In this document: in pieces, positions 51,124 to 60,835 of the stretch
Position numbering within the stretch: position 1 is the first letter of the stretch
Layout of the letters: the number at the start of each line of letters is the position of its first letter
Source: JAIVJZ01 sp035645695
GTDB lineage: Bacteria > Acidobacteriota > Blastocatellia > Pyrinomonadales > Pyrinomonadaceae
DNA: 64,000 bases
Assembly: GCA_035645695.1 (NCBI GenBank)
Contig: DASQMC010000035.1
Span: 54,491 to 118,490, forward strand
Direction: 5' to 3'
The notes under the pieces: generated by a model
Databases searched by the model: none
What the model was told of the DNA's origin: nothing
The model's input: the letters and a program-made list of their open reading frames with translations, nothing else
Position numbers and translations under genes: made by a program

Positions 51124-54100
51124 TCAACGACGAGAAGCGCGCGGCCGGGTTTTCGGCCGCGCCGGGTCGGCCGCGCTGTCGCCCCCGTCGCTCGCGCCCG
51201 CGAGCACGCTGAAACGCCTGCGCGTCTCGGCAGACCAGCCGGGGATGATCTCCGTCACGATGCCCTTGTCGTTCACGACGACCGACATCGGCACGGAGAG
51301 TTCATCAGTTGCGTAGAGGCTCTCAATCGCAGGCACGCCGCCGAGGTAGTTCGGATACTGCACGCGATGCGCCTTGATGAAGCCGCTCACGTCGGCCGCA
51401 GGGTCGCTGTCCACGTTCAAGCCCATCAAATCAATGCCCCGCGCGGCAAGGGGCGCGCGCAGTTTTTCCAGTTCCGGCATCTCGGCGGCGCAAGGAGTGC
51501 ACCACGTCGCCCAGACGTTCAGCAGCGCGCGTCGGCCGGGTTTCAATTGCTTGCGCAGCGAAGTGGCGGCGCGACCGACGGGCTTCAAGGCGAGTTCCGG
51601 CATGGGTTGCCCCACCCTGATCTTCAACCCGAGCGCGAACGTTTCGGTGCGCGTCAAAGGATCGGGCAAGTTGGCGCGTGCGACGTTCACTGCCTCCGCG
51701 CGCCCCGCGCCCTCGCGCAGCAACAGCGTCGCGCCCGCTTTGGCTTCGCCCGCGAAACGCTCCACTTTGCCGTGCGGCCACGTTACTTCGATCCACTCGG
51801 CGCGCTCGTCTCTGCCCAGCCCGAACAGCAGGCGCGGGTCGTGCTGCGAGATGAAACCGGAGCCGCCGTCCTTGATCTTCGTGAGCGTGCCTTGAGAAGT
51901 CCTGACGCGGACGATTGCGCTGAAAGCGTCGCGCCCGGTGCGCTCGTTTCCTTCGAGCGCGACGCGCAGCCAGTTGTTCGCCTGCCCGACGTTGTTGCGA
52001 AAGAGCAGGTGCGATTGACCCTGAATCGTGTTGGAGAACACGTCGAGGTCGCCGTCGTTGTCGAAGTCCGCGAAGACGCCCGCGCGCCCGTCCGTGATCG
52101 AGTCGATGCCGGAGACGCCGGAGATGTCCATGAACTTCTTCGTGCCCAGATTCAGATAGAGCGGGTCGCGTTCGTAGCCGCTGAAGGAAAACCCCTCGCC
52201 AAACATCAACTGCGTCTGATCCGTGCGCAGCGCGCCCTTCTCCGCCTTGCCATCATTTTTTTGCGTCACGACCTGACGCCAGAAGTGGCTTCAAGTGTCC
52301 TTCATGGATTTGCCCGAAATGAAGCCGTTCGGGGTGTAGATGTCTTCCCAGCCGTCGTTATCGAAATCAATGAAGCCGCCGCCCCACGCCCAGCCGCCGC
52401 CGAAGCCGCCGACCTCCGAAGTCACGTCTTTGAATTTGCCCGCGCCCTGATTCTCGAAGAGGTTGTTGCCCGCCGCGAGTTTCTTCAGAACGTTGTCCTT
52501 CGCGCTCTGGTTCGGGAAGAGGCGCGCCAGTATCCGGTTGCCCGCCGTCGAAGACATGTTCGAGGCGTGCACGTCTAAAAGGCCGTCGTTGTTGTAGTCG
52601 CCGAAGGAGACGCCCATGCCGTTGCCGGGGTCCAGGACGCCGCGTTCCTTCGCCTCGTCCGTGAACTTGTCGCCCCGGTTGATGAACATCGCCTTCTCGC
52701 CGAAGTCGTTGGCGACGTAGAGATCGATGCGGCCGTCCGAGTTCACATCGGCGAAGGCCGCCGCGTAGCTCCACCGGCTGTCTTCCACGCCCCAACGCCT
52801 GGCCTCTTCTTTGAACGTGCCGTCCGGCTGATTGACGAGCAGGAGGTTCGGCGTGCCGTTCGTCGCGCGAAACCAGGAGTCGGGCGTGATCTGCCCGTAG
52901 CGATTGTAGGAGGTGACGTAGATGTCCTGTCGCCCGTCGCCGTTCACGTCGCCCGCGACCGCGCTGAAGCCGATGGCCGTCAGGCCGCCGACGCCCGATT
53001 CCTGCGACACGTCGCGGAACTCCAACTTGCCGTCGGGCACGAGGCGGTTCTCGAACAATACCTGCGCGCCGACGTTCGAGATGAACACGTCCGCGTCGCC
53101 GTCGTTATCGTAGTCGAAGACGACGGGCGCGACGCCGGTCGCCAGCAGTTTCACGCCCGCGTCGTCTGACGCGTCACGGAAGCGGCCCTTGCCGTCGTTG
53201 AGATAGAGGAAGTTGCGCGCGGGCGCGGTGGCGAAGAGGTCTATGAAGCCGTCGCGATTGAAATCCGAGGCCGCCGCGCCGTGCCACACGAAGCCGCCGT
53301 TGCCCGCCGAGCCGAAGGCCGGGAGCGTCGCGCCCATCCCCGCCGGAATCGCCACCTCCGAAAAGAGATCGCTCGTCGCCACCATCGAATCGAGACTCGC
53401 GAGCGCGAACGTATCGAACTGCCAACGCTTCGAGGCGTCGTAGCGCACCACGACGTTCACGACGCCGCGCGCCCATTCGCGCTTGCCTTCGATGTCGCGC
53501 CCGATGACGTAGAAAGCGACGCGCGCCTTGCCCGTCGCGCCGACGACGGCCGTCGGCTCTTTCGCGCCCGCGACGGCCTGCGCGCCCTCGTCAAAGTTGG
53601 CCTCTTTGACTTTGAAGCGCGCATCTTCGATCTCGGAAAAGTGCGCGAGGAATTCAGCCCAGCCGCGCATGAACTCTTCGCGCGTCATCGTGCGCTGAGT
53701 TTTCGCAACTTCGCTGCCGGGGGTGGTCAGCTTCAAGGGCGGGAGCGCGCCGTTGCGCGTGACGGTGACGACATCCGGTGCGTCGGCCGCCCAGTCGTGC
53801 GTCTTCACCCACTTGACCGAATCCTTGAGCGCGAGCGGGCGCGCAGGGTAAGGCGCGGAGTTGAGTTTCGCGGGGAAGAACGCGGCGGTGCGTTCGAGAT
53901 CGCGGTCGCGCGTGGCGATTGATAGTTCGAGCAGATCGTTGGCGAGCGATTCGGACAAGTCTTCGACGACTTCGAGCCGCGTGCGTTCCGGCGCGCCCGC
54001 CGCAGACGGCGCGGGCTGCTGCGCGTGTGCCACGGGCGCGACGAGGCAGCCGAGCGCGAGCACGAATGCGAGGCCGCGTGTTGCGTAAAACTTCAATTGT

Positions 54101-54135
54101 GGAAGAAGCGAGAAGAGGATTTTCAAAAGTCTCAT
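51124..54135 (-). CDS. CRTAC1/UnbV-thioredoxin fusion, probable selenoprotein (UGA at 52293-52291 read as Sec615)
   Basis: 1003 residues if the single in-frame UGA is decoded. Signal peptide about 1-28 (start MRLLKILFSLLPQLKF at 54135). An NTF2-like region with TREEFMRGWAEFLAHFSE precedes FG-GAP repeats (about 255-605: FNRDGFIDLFA, FDYDNDGDADVFI, GDVNGDGRQDIYV). Then GKSMKDT-[UGA]-SHFWRQVVTQKND: both sides continue the family in the same frame, with no frameshift. The C-terminal part has more FG-GAP, the ASPIC/UnbV domain (about 739-807, ending GLGRDERAEWIEVTWPHG) and a TlpA-type thioredoxin domain (about 842-985) with active-site Cys879/Cys882 in WCTPC. A SECIS-like hairpin follows the UGA. 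Redox function is inferred from Sec plus thioredoxin. Confidence 0.8.
52263..52279 (-). promoter_or_regulatory. Candidate bacterial SECIS element downstream of the UGA
   Basis: In the mRNA, 16 bases after the UGA comes AGGUCG inside a perfect 6-bp stem GCGUCA-GGUCG-UGACGC. In the E. coli fdhF SECIS the AGGUCU loop starts 17 bases after the UGA. Both the distance and the G-U-bearing apical loop needed by SelB are therefore present, although the helix also codes for protein (WRQVVT). Confidence 0.65.
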
Positions 54136-54309
54136 TGTTATTTTGCGTGGGGTTCGACAAGACAAACAAGGTTTCGCGCGTAACTGTACTATGCCGCCCT
54201 TTGCCTGTAAAGTTAGCCCCACGTCCGAGGCCGTCGCCACACGCGCGCGCGGCGCGGCGTCTCCCACGCGAACAATTTTAAGAACCGGTGTTTGTGCCCG
54301 AAGTTTCAG
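54136..54309. promoter_or_regulatory. Divergent promoter region between two CRTAC1 genes
   Basis: 174 bases between the divergent starts at 54135 and 54310, with an AT-richer stretch near 54110-54190. No motif strong enough to call. Confidence 0.4.
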
Positions 54310-56181
54310 ATGAACGTCATTCCAAGTTCCCTCGCCCGTCGTTTCAAGTCGCCCGTTTCGCTCGCAATCGCGCTGTCTTTCCTCTTAGGCGGCGCGCGCC
54401 CCGCACCCGCACAACAGACGACACCCGCGCCCGCACAAAAGACGACGCCCGCGCCGCAGCCGACTCCGACGCCGCAACGCACCGGGCGTTCCTACAGCGG
54501 CGCTGGCGGCGACCCCGCGAAGACGCCCCCGGCGCCCGCGCCGCAGTCGCTCTCGCCCGTCACCTTCACAGACATCACGGCCGCCGCGCGCGTCCAATTC
54601 AAACACGCCGCGTCCGTCACCTCGCGCAAGTACCTGTTGGAAGCGATGGGCGCGGGCGTCGCGCTGTTCGATTACGACAACGACGGGCGGCTCGACATCT
54701 ATTTCACCAACGGCGCGCGGCTCGAAGACCCGATGCCCGCCCCCGGCGCGCGCCCCGATAAATCCGACGCGCGTTTCTGGAACCGGCTCTACAGGCAAAA
54801 AGCTGACGGCACATTCGAGGACGCGACCGAGCGCGCGGGCGTGCGCGGCTTCGGCTACGACATGGGCGCGGCCGCCGGAGACTTCGACGCCGACGGCCAC
54901 ACAGACCTCTACCTGACCGCCTACGGCGCGAACATTCTTTATCGCAATCGCGGCGACGGAACTTTCGAGGACGTGTCGAAGAAACTGAATGCCGTGGGCG
55001 GCGGGTGGTCTACGAGCGCGGGCTGGCTCGACTACAACAACGACGGGCGGCTCGATCTCTTCGTCGCGCGCTACATGGATTGGGATTTCGAGCGCGGCGA
55101 CCTCTATTGCGGCGAGCCGCGCCCCGGCCTGCGCGCCTATTGCCACCCCGACAATTTCAAGGGCGCGTCGAACATTCTCTATCGCCAGCGCGCCGACGGC
55201 ACGTTTGAAGACGTGAGCGCGGCGGCGCGTGTAGCAGACCCCGGCGGCAAAGGGCTCGGCGTCGCCTTCGCCGATTTCGACTCGGACGGGTTGACGGACA
55301 TCATCGTCGCCAACGACAGCGTGCGCCAGTCGCTCTATCACAATCGCGGCGACGGGACGTTTGCCGATGTCGCGCTCGTCGCGGGCGTCGGCTACGACGA
55401 GAACGGCAGAACATTTGCCGGGATGGGCGTGGACGCCGCCGACTTCGACAACGACGGCCGCCCCGACATCTTCATCACAGCCCTCTCGAACGAAACCTAC
55501 CCGCTCTATCTGAACACCGGCGAGATGTCTTTCAACTACGTCACGCAAACTTCCGGCGTCGGCCGGATCACGCTGCTCTATTCCGGCTGGGGCACGCGCT
55601 TCCTCGACGCCGACAACGACGGCTGGCGCGACATCTTCGTCGCGCAAAGCCACGTCCTCGACACGATTGAACGAACCACGAGTTATCTCAAGTACAAGCA
55701 GACGCCGCTCCTGATGCGCGGCATGCCTCCCGCGAAGCCGGGCGAGCCGCACAAGTTCGCGAACGTCTCGGCCTCGGCGGGCGCGATTTTCAACGAGGCA
55801 TACGCGGCGCGCGGCGCGGCCTTCGGCGACATCGACAACGACGGCGACACGGACATCGTGCTCGGCGTCACCGACGGCGCGCCCGTCCTCCTGCGCAACG
55901 ACGGCACGAAGAACCACTGGCTCGGCCTCTCGCTCGCCGGCACGAAATCCCACCGCTCAGGCACGGGCGCGCGCGTCGTCGTCACCGATGCGGGCGGGCG
56001 CAAACAAACTTTCGACGCCACGAACGCGGGCAGTTATCTCTCTTCAAACGACCCGCGCCTGCTCGTCGGCCTCGGCGCGGCGACGGGCGTCTCAACCGTC
56101 GAAGTTCGTTGGCCGTCCGGGCGGAAGCAAGTGGTCGCGAAGCCTGAGATCGACCGTTACCTGACGATCACGGAACCCTGA
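54310..56181 (+). CDS. CRTAC1-family protein (FG-GAP + UnbV), exported
   Basis: 623 residues from the ATG at 54310; the frame is open to a TTG at 54292. Signal peptide about 10-35. The N-terminal Pro/Ala/Thr-rich segment contains near-repeats of TTPAPAQKTTPAP. FG-GAP/VCBS repeats dominate (about 95-500: FDYDNDGRLDIYFTN, GDFDADGHTDLYLT, LDYNNDGRLDLFVA, ADFDSDGLTDIIVA). C-terminal UnbV/ASPIC domain about 540-620 (GLSLAGTKSHRSGTGARVVV, SNDPRLLVGLGAA). Predicted secreted calcium-binding propeller. Diverges from the selenoprotein candidate. Confidence 0.9.
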   Translation: MNVIPSSLARRFKSPVSLAIALSFLLGGARPAPAQQTTPAPAQKTTPAPQPTPTPQRTGRSYSGAGGDPAKTPPAPAPQSLSPVTFTDITAAARVQFKHAASVTSRKYLLEAMGAGVALFDYDNDGRLDIYFTNGARLEDPMPAPGARPDKSDARFWNRLYRQKADGTFEDATERAGVRGFGYDMGAAAGDFDADGHTDLYLTAYGANILYRNRGDGTFEDVSKKLNAVGGGWSTSAGWLDYNNDGRLDLFVARYMDWDFERGDLYCGEPRPGLRAYCHPDNFKGASNILYRQRADGTFEDVSAAARVADPGGKGLGVAFADFDSDGLTDIIVANDSVRQSLYHNRGDGTFADVALVAGVGYDENGRTFAGMGVDAADFDNDGRPDIFITALSNETYPLYLNTGEMSFNYVTQTSGVGRITLLYSGWGTRFLDADNDGWRDIFVAQSHVLDTIERTTSYLKYKQTPLLMRGMPPAKPGEPHKFANVSASAGAIFNEAYAARGAAFGDIDNDGDTDIVLGVTDGAPVLLRNDGTKNHWLGLSLAGTKSHRSGTGARVVVTDAGGRKQTFDATNAGSYLSSNDPRLLVGLGAATGVSTVEVRWPSGRKQVVAKPEIDRYLTITEP

Positions 56182-56552
56182 CACGATGCGCGACAAAGCA
56201 TTTGACGCCACAGGCACAAAGAGCACCGCGCGAGACGCAGAGCGCAGACGCCGGGAACTTTGAGATTTGAAATTTGAGATTCGCTGATTTGAAATTTGAA
56301 ATTTGATATTTTGCCGATTTGAAATCTGCCGATTTGAAATCTGCCGATGCTTTTCTACTCGCCTTCCGCCGCGTTATCCGTGCCCGCGGCGTTGAAGCTC
56401 GCGGCACGGTTCGCCCTATCCCGCAAGTTCCTTTTGTCGCGCGCCGCGCGATCTTTAACGCTTTGACATGCAACTAAACGACTCGTTATTTTGTTTATTC
56501 ACTGACCTCGAAAGCCACGCTTGAATTTTCCGTTGTGCAAGAAAGAAATTTG
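56182..56552. other. 371-bp gap with AAATTTGA word repeats, no gene
   Basis: Contains the word-repeat cluster at 56264-56345. The rest, including the AT-richer 56470-56550, is likely the promoter region of the next CRTAC1 gene. Nothing codes convincingly. Confidence 0.5.
56264..56345. repeat. Word-repeat cluster (GATTTGAAATTTGA)
   Basis: GATTTGAAATTTGA and GCCGATTTGAAATC recur five or six times in tandem or near-tandem. The words match those at 10787-10920. Confidence 0.85.
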
Positions 56553-58421
56553 ATGCTTCATAAAATCTACGCTCGTGCGGCGCAGGCGGTCGCGCTCTCG
56601 CTGTCGTTCATGCTGCCCGTCGCGCTCGTCGCGCAGACGCCGACAACGCCGCCGCCGCAACAGGGCATGGGCGGAACCGCCACGGGCGAAGCGCGCACCT
56701 ACACGACGAAGCGCACCGTCGCCGTCACGGACGCGAAAGCGCCCGCCGTCTTTGAAGATGTGACGGCCAAAACCCCGCTCGCGGCCTTTCGTCATCGCGC
56801 GGGCAGCGCGGCGAAGGATTACATCCTGGACACGCCTTCGGGCGGCGTCGCCGTCTTCGATTACGACGGCGACGGGCGACCGGACATCTACCTCCTGAAC
56901 GGCTCGACCTTCGCCGCCCTCGCGGGCAAAGAGCGTGCGCCGCGCGCCGCGCTCTACCGGAATCTGGGCAACTGGAAATTCGAGGACGTGACGGAGAAGG
57001 CGGGCGTCGCAAATGAACGCTGGGGCATGGGCGTGGCCGTCGCGGACTACGACAACGACGGCCGCCCCGACATGTACGTCGGCAACTACGGCACGTCGCG
57101 TCTCTATCGCAACAACGGCGACGGCACGTTTACGGACGTGGCCGAGCGGCTCGGCGTCGCGCGCAAGGGATGGTCTACGGGCGCGACCTTCGGCGACTAC
57201 GACCGCGACGGCCGCCTCGATCTCTTCGTGCCCGGCTACGTCGAATTCGACATCAGGAAGTTACCGGCCAGCCCTGCGGACGCGGGCAAGCCCGGCGCGC
57301 TCGCGCAGAATTTCTGCCTGTTTCGCGGCGTGCCGGTCATGTGCGGCCCGCGCGGGCTGAAGGGCGAGGGCGACACGCTCTATCATCAAAAGGCCGACGG
57401 CACGTTTGAAGACGTGAGCAAGCGGACGGGCACACACGACCCGCAGGGCTACTACGGTTTCGCCTCGGCCTTCGTCCACGCGAACGAAGACGACCTGCTC
57501 GATCTCATCGTCGTCAACGATTCCACCCCGAAGCAACTCTACATCAACAAAGGCGGCGGCGCGTTTGAAGAGGTCGGGTATGAATCGGGCGTCGCCTTGA
57601 ACGAGAACGGGCGCGAGCAGGCCGGGATGGGTCTCGGCGTCGGCGATTACGATAACGACGGGCGCGTCGATTTCTACGTCACCAACTTCTCCGACGACTC
57701 CAACACGCTCTACCACAACGACGGCGAAGGCAACTTCACCGACATGACGTTTCAGGCCGGGCACGGCGAGCCGACCATTCCCTTCCTCGGCTGGGGCACG
57801 ACGTTTTTCGACTACGACAACGACGGCTGGAAGGACGTGCTCGTCGCCAACGGCCACGTCTACCCGGCGGTGGACGATCACCAGTGGGGCACGAGTTGGG
57901 CGCAGCAACCGCTGCTCTTTCGCAACGTCGCGAACACGCGCGGCGCGCAAGGGGCGGGCGCGAGCGAACGCGTCTTCGAGCGCGTGGCCTCCGCGCAGGG
58001 GAGCGCGCTCGCGAAAGCCTACGCCGCGCGCGGCCTCGCCGTCGCGGACTTCGACGCCGACGGCCGCCTCGACGCCGTCTTCAACAACTGCGACGCCGCG
58101 CCCGCCCTTCTGCGCAACGTGAGCGAAACGAAAAACCGCTGGCTCATCATCCGCCTCGTCGGCGACCCGGCGAAGAAAAGCCCGCGCGATGCGACCGGCG
58201 CAATCGTCTATGCGACGACGGGCGCGCTGCGCCAGCGTCTCGACCTCGTCAGCGGCGCGGGCTACGCCTCGCAAAACGACCCCAGCCTGCACCTCGGACT
58301 CGGTGCGGCCGCCAGGCTCGACAAGCTCGAAGTGAAATGGCCTGACGGCACGCTCGAAACCGTGAGCCTCCCCGGCCTCGACCGCGTCGTCACGATCACG
58401 CAGGGCAAAGGCGCGAAGTGA
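56553..58421 (+). CDS. CRTAC1-family protein (FG-GAP + UnbV), exported
   Basis: 622 residues from the ATG at 56553; a GTG at 56535 is upstream in frame. Signal peptide about 8-27. FG-GAP repeats about 90-500 (FDYDGDGRPDIYLLNG, ADYDNDGRPDMYVGN, GDYDRDGRLDLFVPG, DYDNDGWKDVLVANGHVYPA). UnbV region about 520-615 with LIIRLVGDPAKKSPRDATGA, SQNDPSLHLGLGAA and VKWPDGTLETVSL. A paralogue of the 54310 gene. The stop codon is the first of three tandem units. No thioredoxin or Sec region. Confidence 0.9.
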   Translation: MLHKIYARAAQAVALSLSFMLPVALVAQTPTTPPPQQGMGGTATGEARTYTTKRTVAVTDAKAPAVFEDVTAKTPLAAFRHRAGSAAKDYILDTPSGGVAVFDYDGDGRPDIYLLNGSTFAALAGKERAPRAALYRNLGNWKFEDVTEKAGVANERWGMGVAVADYDNDGRPDMYVGNYGTSRLYRNNGDGTFTDVAERLGVARKGWSTGATFGDYDRDGRLDLFVPGYVEFDIRKLPASPADAGKPGALAQNFCLFRGVPVMCGPRGLKGEGDTLYHQKADGTFEDVSKRTGTHDPQGYYGFASAFVHANEDDLLDLIVVNDSTPKQLYINKGGGAFEEVGYESGVALNENGREQAGMGLGVGDYDNDGRVDFYVTNFSDDSNTLYHNDGEGNFTDMTFQAGHGEPTIPFLGWGTTFFDYDNDGWKDVLVANGHVYPAVDDHQWGTSWAQQPLLFRNVANTRGAQGAGASERVFERVASAQGSALAKAYAARGLAVADFDADGRLDAVFNNCDAAPALLRNVSETKNRWLIIRLVGDPAKKSPRDATGAIVYATTGALRQRLDLVSGAGYASQNDPSLHLGLGAAARLDKLEVKWPDGTLETVSLPGLDRVVTITQGKGAK

Positions 58422-58461
58422 GACAAAGGCGCGAAGTGAGGCTAAGGCGCGAAGTGAGGCT
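58407..58461 (+). repeat. Three about 18-bp tandem repeats at a stop codon
   Basis: AAAGGCGCGAAGTGAGAC, AAAGGCGCGAAGTGAGGCT and AAGGCGCGAAGTGAGGCT, the first spanning the C-terminal codons KGAK and the TGA stop of the CRTAC1 gene. Confidence 0.93.
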
Positions 58462-58510
58462 TCGGGTCTGGTCGAAACTCTCTCAGCCCGCCCTTTGAAA
58501 GCGTATTCCA

Positions 58511-58957
58511 ATGAAACCCATTTTTACTCTCGCCAATGCGCCGGATGCTGACGAACTCCTAGTGTTGATGCGGGAGTTTTACGCGGTCGAGCATCTGGCA
58601 TTCGACGAGGAAGCGGCGCGCGATGCGTTGCGGCAAATTTTGAGCGAAGAGAGGTTCGGAGTCGTCGCTTTGATCCGCGTGGACGGGGAGACGGCGGGCT
58701 ATCTCGTCGTGACGTTCGGCTTCAGCCTTGAGTTTCACGGGCGCGACGCCTTCATCGACGAAATCTACCTGCGTGAATCTTTTCGCGGTCGCGGCATAGG
58801 TCAGGCGGGCATCGAATTTGCCGCCGGAGTCTGTCGAGCGCAAGGGATCGCCGCTCTGCATCTCGAAGTGGAGCGCGAGAACACGCGGGCGCAGAAGTTG
58901 TACCGGCGGGCGGGCTTTCGCGATCATGATCGCTATTTGCTGACGAAGTGGTTATGA
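58511..58957 (+). CDS. GNAT-family N-acetyltransferase
   Basis: 148 residues. Motif A IDEIYLRESFRGRGIGQAGI (RGRGIG pyrophosphate loop) and motif B LEVERENTRAQKLYRRAGFR are clear. N-terminal ANAPDADELLVLMREFYAVE is typical of the fold. Substrate unknown. Starts after the CRTAC1 stop-anchored repeats. Confidence 0.9.
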   Translation: MKPIFTLANAPDADELLVLMREFYAVEHLAFDEEAARDALRQILSEERFGVVALIRVDGETAGYLVVTFGFSLEFHGRDAFIDEIYLRESFRGRGIGQAGIEFAAGVCRAQGIAALHLEVERENTRAQKLYRRAGFRDHDRYLLTKWL

Positions 58958-58991
58958 CGCTTCCGCCTCTAATCTCGCCCGCCGCGGTTGC

Positions 58992-60350
58992 TCAAGGTTG
59001 AGACGGCCGCGCGTTACGATCCCCTTTCAACGCCCGCTGCGCCGTCGCCGCGAGATACGCTTCCGCCGCTTCGAGCGCGGCGTCCCGCCCCTGTCTTAAA
59101 TCCGAAATCGTGAGCGGTACGGCCTCATCGGGGACGACGCCCGTGCCTTCGGGGTTGCGCCCGCCCGGCGAGATGTAGGCGCGGATGCTGACGCGCAGTT
59201 CGCCGCCCCCTTTCACGCGCCGGATTCTCGTATTGAGCGTCGAACCGTTCGACTGTCTGCCGATGATATGGGCGCGGCGGCTCTCCTGCATGAAGGTCGT
59301 GAAAGTCTCCGAGGCGCTGGCCGAACGCTCGTCGATGAGGATGACGACGGGTTGACGATAAACCTGTTCGGGAACATGCGTCATGTAGCGGTCGAGCGTG
59401 CCGTCGCGCCTGCGGAACCCGCCCGTGTAGGTGGGCGCGGCGAAGAAGTTGCTGGCGATGTTGTGCAACACGTCGGTCTGGCCGCCGCCGTTCCCGCGCA
59501 AGTCTATGATGAGGCCGGTCGTGCCGGACAACTTTGCCAGTTCTTCATTGAAGCGACGGTCGGCGGGAGGAGCCCAACTGTCGAATTTGATGTAACCGCA
59601 GCCGGACGCAAGGCGGCGCGCTTCCAAGTGCGCCGCGCGTGTCGCAGTCGTCGCCGTTTGCTCCAACGTCACTTCAAATGCCGAGTTGTCGAAATCGACG
59701 AGACCGAGCGTGCGCGGCTTCGACAGGAAACCGCCGTGGAGGATTGCGCGCCGCTGCAAAACCCCGAACGCGCGCTCTGAAGACGTGCCGGCGAAGTTGG
59801 CGCGAATCAGTGCGTACAGCTCATCGACGGGGCGGCCGTTGACCGTTCGCAAAATCATCCCCGGACGCACCCCCGCGCGCGCCGCGCCCGAACCCGCCTC
59901 AACCTCGGACACCACCGTCTGCCCGTCGATCTCGGCGAGCGATAGGCCGAGGCTGCCCGGTTGACCGTCGGGCGGCGTGCCCGGCGGCGGAGGCGGGGAA
60001 AAGCCCGTATGCGCGTCGCGCAACTCGGCGAGCATCAATTCAAACAACGCGTAGAACTCCTGATCGTTCGGCGCGGCTTCCATGCGCGGGCGGTAGCGTT
60101 CGCGCACGGCCTTCCAGTCCACTCCGCGAAACGACGAATCGTAATACGTCTCGTTAACAATTCCCCAGACAAGCTCAAAAATCTCCGCGCGGTCGGACGG
60201 CGACAAATTGTTCGTCGGCGCGGCGTGCATCCGCAACGCGGGCGACGGCTCGCGCGTCGCCCGGCACGACGCGGCCTGCAAAATAATCGCGCCGGTTAGT
60301 AACAGCTTTAACGCAAGACCGGCGCGGGAGAGACTTCGATGCTCGTTCAA
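58992..60350 (-). CDS. S41-family (C-terminal processing-type) peptidase, lipoprotein
   Basis: 452 residues. The start is a TTG at 60350 with GAGGT upstream; it is the only candidate retaining the signal, ending at a lipobox Cys (LTGAIILQAASC, residue 29). The N-terminal helical cap is followed by a PDZ domain (about 155-230: AARAGVRPGMILRTVNGRPV) and the S41 core with LIIDLRGNGGGQTDVLHNIA and the catalytic Ser in DERSASASETFTTFM. A typical Tsp/CtpA-related tail protease for envelope proteins. Convergent with the GNAT gene. Confidence 0.9.
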   Translation of the reverse strand: MNEHRSLSRAGLALKLLLTGAIILQAASCRATREPSPALRMHAAPTNNLSPSDRAEIFELVWGIVNETYYDSSFRGVDWKAVRERYRPRMEAAPNDQEFYALFELMLAELRDAHTGFSPPPPPGTPPDGQPGSLGLSLAEIDGQTVVSEVEAGSGAARAGVRPGMILRTVNGRPVDELYALIRANFAGTSSERAFGVLQRRAILHGGFLSKPRTLGLVDFDNSAFEVTLEQTATTATRAAHLEARRLASGCGYIKFDSWAPPADRRFNEELAKLSGTTGLIIDLRGNGGGQTDVLHNIASNFFAAPTYTGGFRRRDGTLDRYMTHVPEQVYRQPVVILIDERSASASETFTTFMQESRRAHIIGRQSNGSTLNTRIRRVKGGGELRVSIRAYISPGGRNPEGTGVVPDEAVPLTISDLRQGRDAALEAAEAYLAATAQRALKGDRNARPSQP

Positions 60351-60835
60351 CTCGACCTCATGTTTTTCGTGGCGGCCAGGCGCCCTTCGACTTAAAGTTT
60401 ACCAGCGCGGCAAACATAGCACTCACATAGGGGCGGCGCTTGAGCGCCGTGCGCTGCGGCGGTTACACGGCGGGGCTTGATTGATGCCCCGGATCGTGCT
60501 GGAACGCGCGACCTGCGCTTTTTTCAGATCAATGCGGCGCATGAATTAACTCTCGATTGAACCTTTCCATTAGTAAGAGTTGTAAGACTGCGGGCAGCTT
60601 GCCCATGGCGGTCGAGTTGAATGCGCGGGACGCGCGAACGTCTCTTGTAGTAGTTTGCCGCGCGCTCGTCAACATATTTTCCGTTCGCGGCTCTTTCGCG
60701 TTTCAATGCCAACGATCAAATGCATTGGAACAAAGCACCGCCTCCGTGCGTGTCACTCTCGCAGGAAATTCTTATCAACGCTTTCGCGCGTTGCCGGGTA
60801 GTGAATAGTGTGTGGAGAACGGAGAGCGACCACGA

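Noticed and set aside
52291..52293. Reading the TGA as an ordinary nonsense mutation
   Set aside because: Both flanks are in one frame with family-like sequence and a SECIS-like hairpin at the fdhF distance; a nonsense mutation would not create that hairpin. It remains the main alternative, so confidence is below 0.9.
54385..55953. Minus-strand open frame of 522 codons
   Set aside because: Antisense to a clear CRTAC1 gene; arises because the Asp/Gly-rich repeats have few stop complements.
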